NCBI GenBank assembly: GCA_014377395.1
Contig: JACMPS010000238.1
Span: 1 to 9,111 of the forward strand
Length of the DNA: 9,111 nucleotides
Origin: Chthonomonadaceae bacterium
Lineage (GTDB): Bacteria > Armatimonadota > Chthonomonadetes > Chthonomonadales > Chthonomonadaceae
Direction of reading: 5' to 3'
The translations under genes were made by a program, and so were the position numbers. Positions 7,154 to 9,111 of this stretch are shown here, in pieces; the stretch's first letter is position 1; each line of letters opens with the position of its first letter. Below the pieces are notes generated by a model. The model worked only from the letters and a program-made list of their open reading frames with translations. It was not told where the DNA came from and ran no database searches.

Positions 7154-8344
7154 ATGTCTAAACCTTCCACGCTCACTATTCTGGTTGCCGATGACGAGCC
7201 CAATATTCGCCGGGTGTTCGAGGCGGCACTGACCCGCGACGGCTACAATGTGCTGACCGCCGAAAACGGCAAACGCGCCCTAGACCTTGCACACGCCAAC
7301 CCGATTGATGTCCTTGTCACTGATCTGATTATGCCCGACATGACCGGAGTTGAACTGCTCCAGCAAGTCAAGCAGATTCATCCGACCTGTGCCGCTCTTG
7401 TCGTGACAGGGTACGGAACGATTTCTTCGGCGGTGGAGGCGATGCGTCAGGGAGCCTACAATTATTTGCCCAAGCCGCCCGACCTCGGCGAAATCAGACT
7501 GATGATCAAAAAAGCCCTGGAGCATCGAGAGTTGATCACTGAGAATCGAGACCTTAAACAGCAACTCAAAACCACTTTTAAGTTAGAGAGTATGGTGGGT
7601 TCGAGCGGCAAAATGCAGGAGGTTTACAAGATCGTGGAACGCGCCGCCGACAGCCGCGCCACCGTTCTGATTCGGGGGGAAAGCGGAACCGGTAAAGAAT
7701 TGGTGGCACGGGCTTTGCACTACAATTCTCCACGAGCGAGCAAACCGTTTATCCCGATCTCCTGCGCGGCACTCCCTGAATCGCTTTTGGAGAGTGAACT
7801 TTTCGGACATGAAAAAAATGCGTTTACGGGGGCTGCCGCCGCCAAGCCGGGACGCTTTGAAATGGCGGATCAGGGTACTCTCTTTCTCGATGAGATTGGT
7901 GACATTACCCCCGCCACGCAAATCAAACTTTTGCGTGTGTTGCAGGAGTGGGCATTTGAGCGAATCGGCGGCACGAAAACCCTGAAGGTGGATGTACGTT
8001 TGATTGCGGCTACTAACAAAAATCTGGAAAAGGCAGTTGAGGAGGAGAAGTTCCGCGCCGATCTCTACTATCGCCTGAACATTGTCACGATTTTTCTTCC
8101 GTCTCTGCGGGAGCGCCCGGAGGACATTCCTACCCTCGTTGAGTATTTTCTGGCACGGTACAACAAGGAAAACGGGCGCAAGATGAAGCAGGTGGGTGAG
8201 GAGGTTTGGGAGCGTTTGCGGGCTTATGCGTGGCCCGGAAATGTGCGGGAATTGGAAAACGTGATCGAGCGGGCGGTGGTTCTTTCGGATCGTGACGCTA
8301 CCACTTTCACGCCTGACCTGTTGCCTTTGATTCTGAAAAAATAA
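7154..8344 (+). CDS. NtrC-family sigma-54 response regulator lacking the C-terminal HTH
   Basis: Starting at ATG 7154 the protein has 396 residues. A GTG at 7091 would add 21 unconvincing residues; neither start has a clear Shine-Dalgarno, but the receiver begins right after ATG (MSKPSTLTILVADDEPN). Receiver (1-120): Asp13/Asp14, phosphoacceptor Asp57 in VTDLIMPD, Thr85, Lys107. AAA+ domain (about 144-378): Walker A GESGTGKE (175-182), sigma-54 loop NAFTGA (222-227; usual GAFTGA), Walker B GTLFLDEIGD (241-250), arginine-finger region FRADLYYRLN (300-309) and sensor II WPGNVREL (360-367). The protein stops 18 residues after the AAA+ lid (ends PDLLPLILKK), with none of the Fis-type helix-turn-helix of NtrC (usual length 440-480). 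HTH-less activators such as Helicobacter FlgR and Chlamydia CtcC act from solution. Expected role: ATP-driven opening of sigma-54 promoters once phosphorylated by the upstream kinase. Confidence 0.93.
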   Translation: MSKPSTLTILVADDEPNIRRVFEAALTRDGYNVLTAENGKRALDLAHANPIDVLVTDLIMPDMTGVELLQQVKQIHPTCAALVVTGYGTISSAVEAMRQGAYNYLPKPPDLGEIRLMIKKALEHRELITENRDLKQQLKTTFKLESMVGSSGKMQEVYKIVERAADSRATVLIRGESGTGKELVARALHYNSPRASKPFIPISCAALPESLLESELFGHEKNAFTGAAAAKPGRFEMADQGTLFLDEIGDITPATQIKLLRVLQEWAFERIGGTKTLKVDVRLIAATNKNLEKAVEEEKFRADLYYRLNIVTIFLPSLRERPEDIPTLVEYFLARYNKENGRKMKQVGEEVWERLRAYAWPGNVRELENVIERAVVLSDRDATTFTPDLLPLILKK

Positions 8345-8398
8345 TCTTTTTCTAAAAAAATCCTCCTATCTTTGCTCTCCACGCATATTTACCGAGGG

Positions 8399-8415
8399 TT
8401 GGCACAAATGTTGCA
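8399..8415 (+). promoter_or_regulatory. Sigma-54 (-24/-12) promoter
   Basis: TTGGCACAAATGTTGCA matches the sigma-54 consensus YTGGCACG-N4-TTGCW except at the less conserved G after the -24 box. GG (8401-8402) and GC (8413-8414) are separated by exactly 10 bp. Transcription should begin near 8426, giving a leader of about 111 nt before the receiver/PilZ-type gene at 8537. It lies 55 bp after the stop codon of the sigma-54 activator. No inverted repeat that looks like an upstream activator site is seen in 8345-8398, which fits an activator without a DNA-binding domain. The palindromes GTTGCAAC (8410-8417) and CAACGGTTG (8414-8422) overlap the -12 element. Confidence 0.85.
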
Positions 8416-8472
8416 ACGGTTGTGTGAGAGTCGCTTTTTCCGCTTGCTCAATCCCTGAAAAGCAAACGCGAA

Positions 8473-8526
8473 TCCTTCTCACTTTAATTCTTCCCTACCT
8501 AACCCTTGTTACCAAAGTGAAGGAGA
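8473..8526 (+). promoter_or_regulatory. Leader hairpin that may mask a Shine-Dalgarno
   Basis: TCACTTT (8479-8485) pairs perfectly with AAAGTGA (8514-8520). With one bulged A (8521), CTTC (8475-8478) can also pair with GGAG (8522-8525), part of the AGGAGAG ribosome-binding site of the next gene. The loop is 28 nt and pyrimidine-rich. If formed, the stem would limit access to the Shine-Dalgarno. This is pairing seen by eye; no folding energy was computed. Confidence 0.3.
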
Positions 8527-8536
8527 GATTGCGGCA

Positions 8537-9111
8537 ATGTCAATGCCCCCGGTGCCTTCTGTCCTAATCAGTGACGCAGAACCGCATCATACTCGTGTTT
8601 TCGAGGCAAAACTATCTCGGCATAATGCCTATTCGGTGACGGGTGCTTCTACCGCCACCGAAGCCCTTTCCTACGCTTTTCGGAAGTCCTTCGATGTGAT
8701 TTTGTGGGATATGCGTCTTCGTGAAACCTTTACGGTGCTACCGCGCCTCCGTTCCCTCTGCCCCGAGGCGGTTCTCCTCTTGATGACGACGGATGATCGC
8801 CCGGTAGTCCCTGATGAAATCGCTCGACTCACCGTCGCTGATGTGCTTGTAAAGCCTATCGGTCTCGACACACTGATTCAACGCATCGAAAATGCAAGAC
8901 AACTCAAGCGTCCTGATCAGGGAACCGCCCATATCGAAATCAGTTATGTGGGACAGACAATCCGGCTAAGTAGCGGCACAGAGAAATTTGCGACAAAAAT
9001 CTGGGAGGTCGCTCCTGATTTTTTTCATGTGATTGCATCGCCGCGTTTTCCGGCTCCACCTGTGTTCACGGTTGGTAGTCGAGTCATGGCGGAAGTTCTC
9101 AGTGATGATGC
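8537..9111 (+). CDS. Divergent receiver domain fused to a YcgR/PilZ-N-like domain (3' end cut)
   Basis: From ATG 8537 the frame stays open for 191 codons to the right edge. AGGAG at 8521-8525 precedes the start by 11 nt; a second ATG (8543) is further off. Residues 1-122 form a response-regulator receiver: Asp13 in VLISDAEPHHTR, putative phosphoacceptor Asp58 in FDVILWDMRL, Thr84/Thr85 in LLLMTTDD and Lys106 in VLVKPIGLD. The second acidic residue of the Mg site is Ala14, though Glu15 follows. After a short linker, residues about 132-191 (IEISYVGQTIRLSSGTEKF, KIWEVAPDFFHVIASPR, FTVGSRVMAEVLSDD) show the beta pattern of the N-terminal domain of YcgR/PilZ proteins. A C-terminal PilZ c-di-GMP-binding domain is therefore expected beyond the edge, but is not seen. 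It sits behind the sigma-54 promoter and is the likely output of the upstream two-component pair. Confidence 0.75.
   Translation, partial: MSMPPVPSVLISDAEPHHTRVFEAKLSRHNAYSVTGASTATEALSYAFRKSFDVILWDMRLRETFTVLPRLRSLCPEAVLLLMTTDDRPVVPDEIARLTVADVLVKPIGLDTLIQRIENARQLKRPDQGTAHIEISYVGQTIRLSSGTEKFATKIWEVAPDFFHVIASPRFPAPPVFTVGSRVMAEVLSDD

Noticed and set aside
7811..7819. A_AAA_AAT heptamer in phase in the activator gene as a programmed -1 frameshift site
   Set aside because: The -1 frame ends within about 14 codons with no conserved product, no downstream stimulator was identified, and the zero frame gives a full AAA+ domain.
8338..8536. Continuation of the activator in another frame as a hidden or frameshifted HTH domain
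   Set aside because: One alternative frame stops almost at once; the other is open to about 8568 but its translation is Cys/Leu-rich and unlike a Fis-type HTH.

Overview
The window is 9.1 kb of moderate-GC (about 50-55% by eye) bacterial chromosome with seven genes: two cut by the window edges and five complete. No rRNA, tRNA, CRISPR array, phage gene or transposase is visible. The lineage cannot be fixed from the sequence. A sigma-54 activator together with a good -24/-12 promoter argues against Cyanobacteria, Actinobacteria and Deinococcus, which lack sigma-54. The free-standing HAS-barrel protein resembles proteins I associate with cyanobacteria and other deep Terrabacteria-type phyla, so an Armatimonadota-like or similar lineage is a low-confidence guess.

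Left part (1-3264): a PadR-family repressor gene runs leftward off the edge. It diverges across a 116-bp gap from trpD, which overlaps trpC by 4 bp (ATGA). These encode two consecutive tryptophan steps (anthranilate to PR-anthranilate, and CdRP to indole-3-glycerol phosphate; TrpF's step lies between). No trpE, trpG, trpF or trpBA is present, so the trp genes are at least partly dispersed. A HAS-barrel domain protein of unknown function follows on the same strand after 100 bp.

Middle (3265-4417): a 124-bp segment bounded by a perfect 11-bp inverted repeat looks like a miniature inverted-repeat element. It ends 21 bp before a small HEAT/PBS-lyase-type repeat protein gene. A 212-bp non-coding gap follows.

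Right part (4418-9111) is the most interesting. It holds a soluble GAF-GAF-PAS NtrB-like histidine kinase, then an NtrC-like sigma-54 activator (receiver plus AAA+) that lacks the C-terminal Fis-type DNA-binding domain and carries Asn at the first position of the GAFTGA loop. Next comes a consensus sigma-54 promoter with GG-N10-GC spacing. That promoter drives a truncated gene encoding a divergent receiver domain fused to a segment resembling the N-terminal domain of YcgR/PilZ proteins. The simplest reading is a compact signalling locus: cytoplasmic signal, GAF/PAS kinase, HTH-less activator working from solution (as for Helicobacter FlgR and Chlamydia CtcC), sigma-54 promoter, receiver/PilZ-type effector. 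The c-di-GMP or motility end of this chain is inference, because the PilZ half would lie beyond the right edge.
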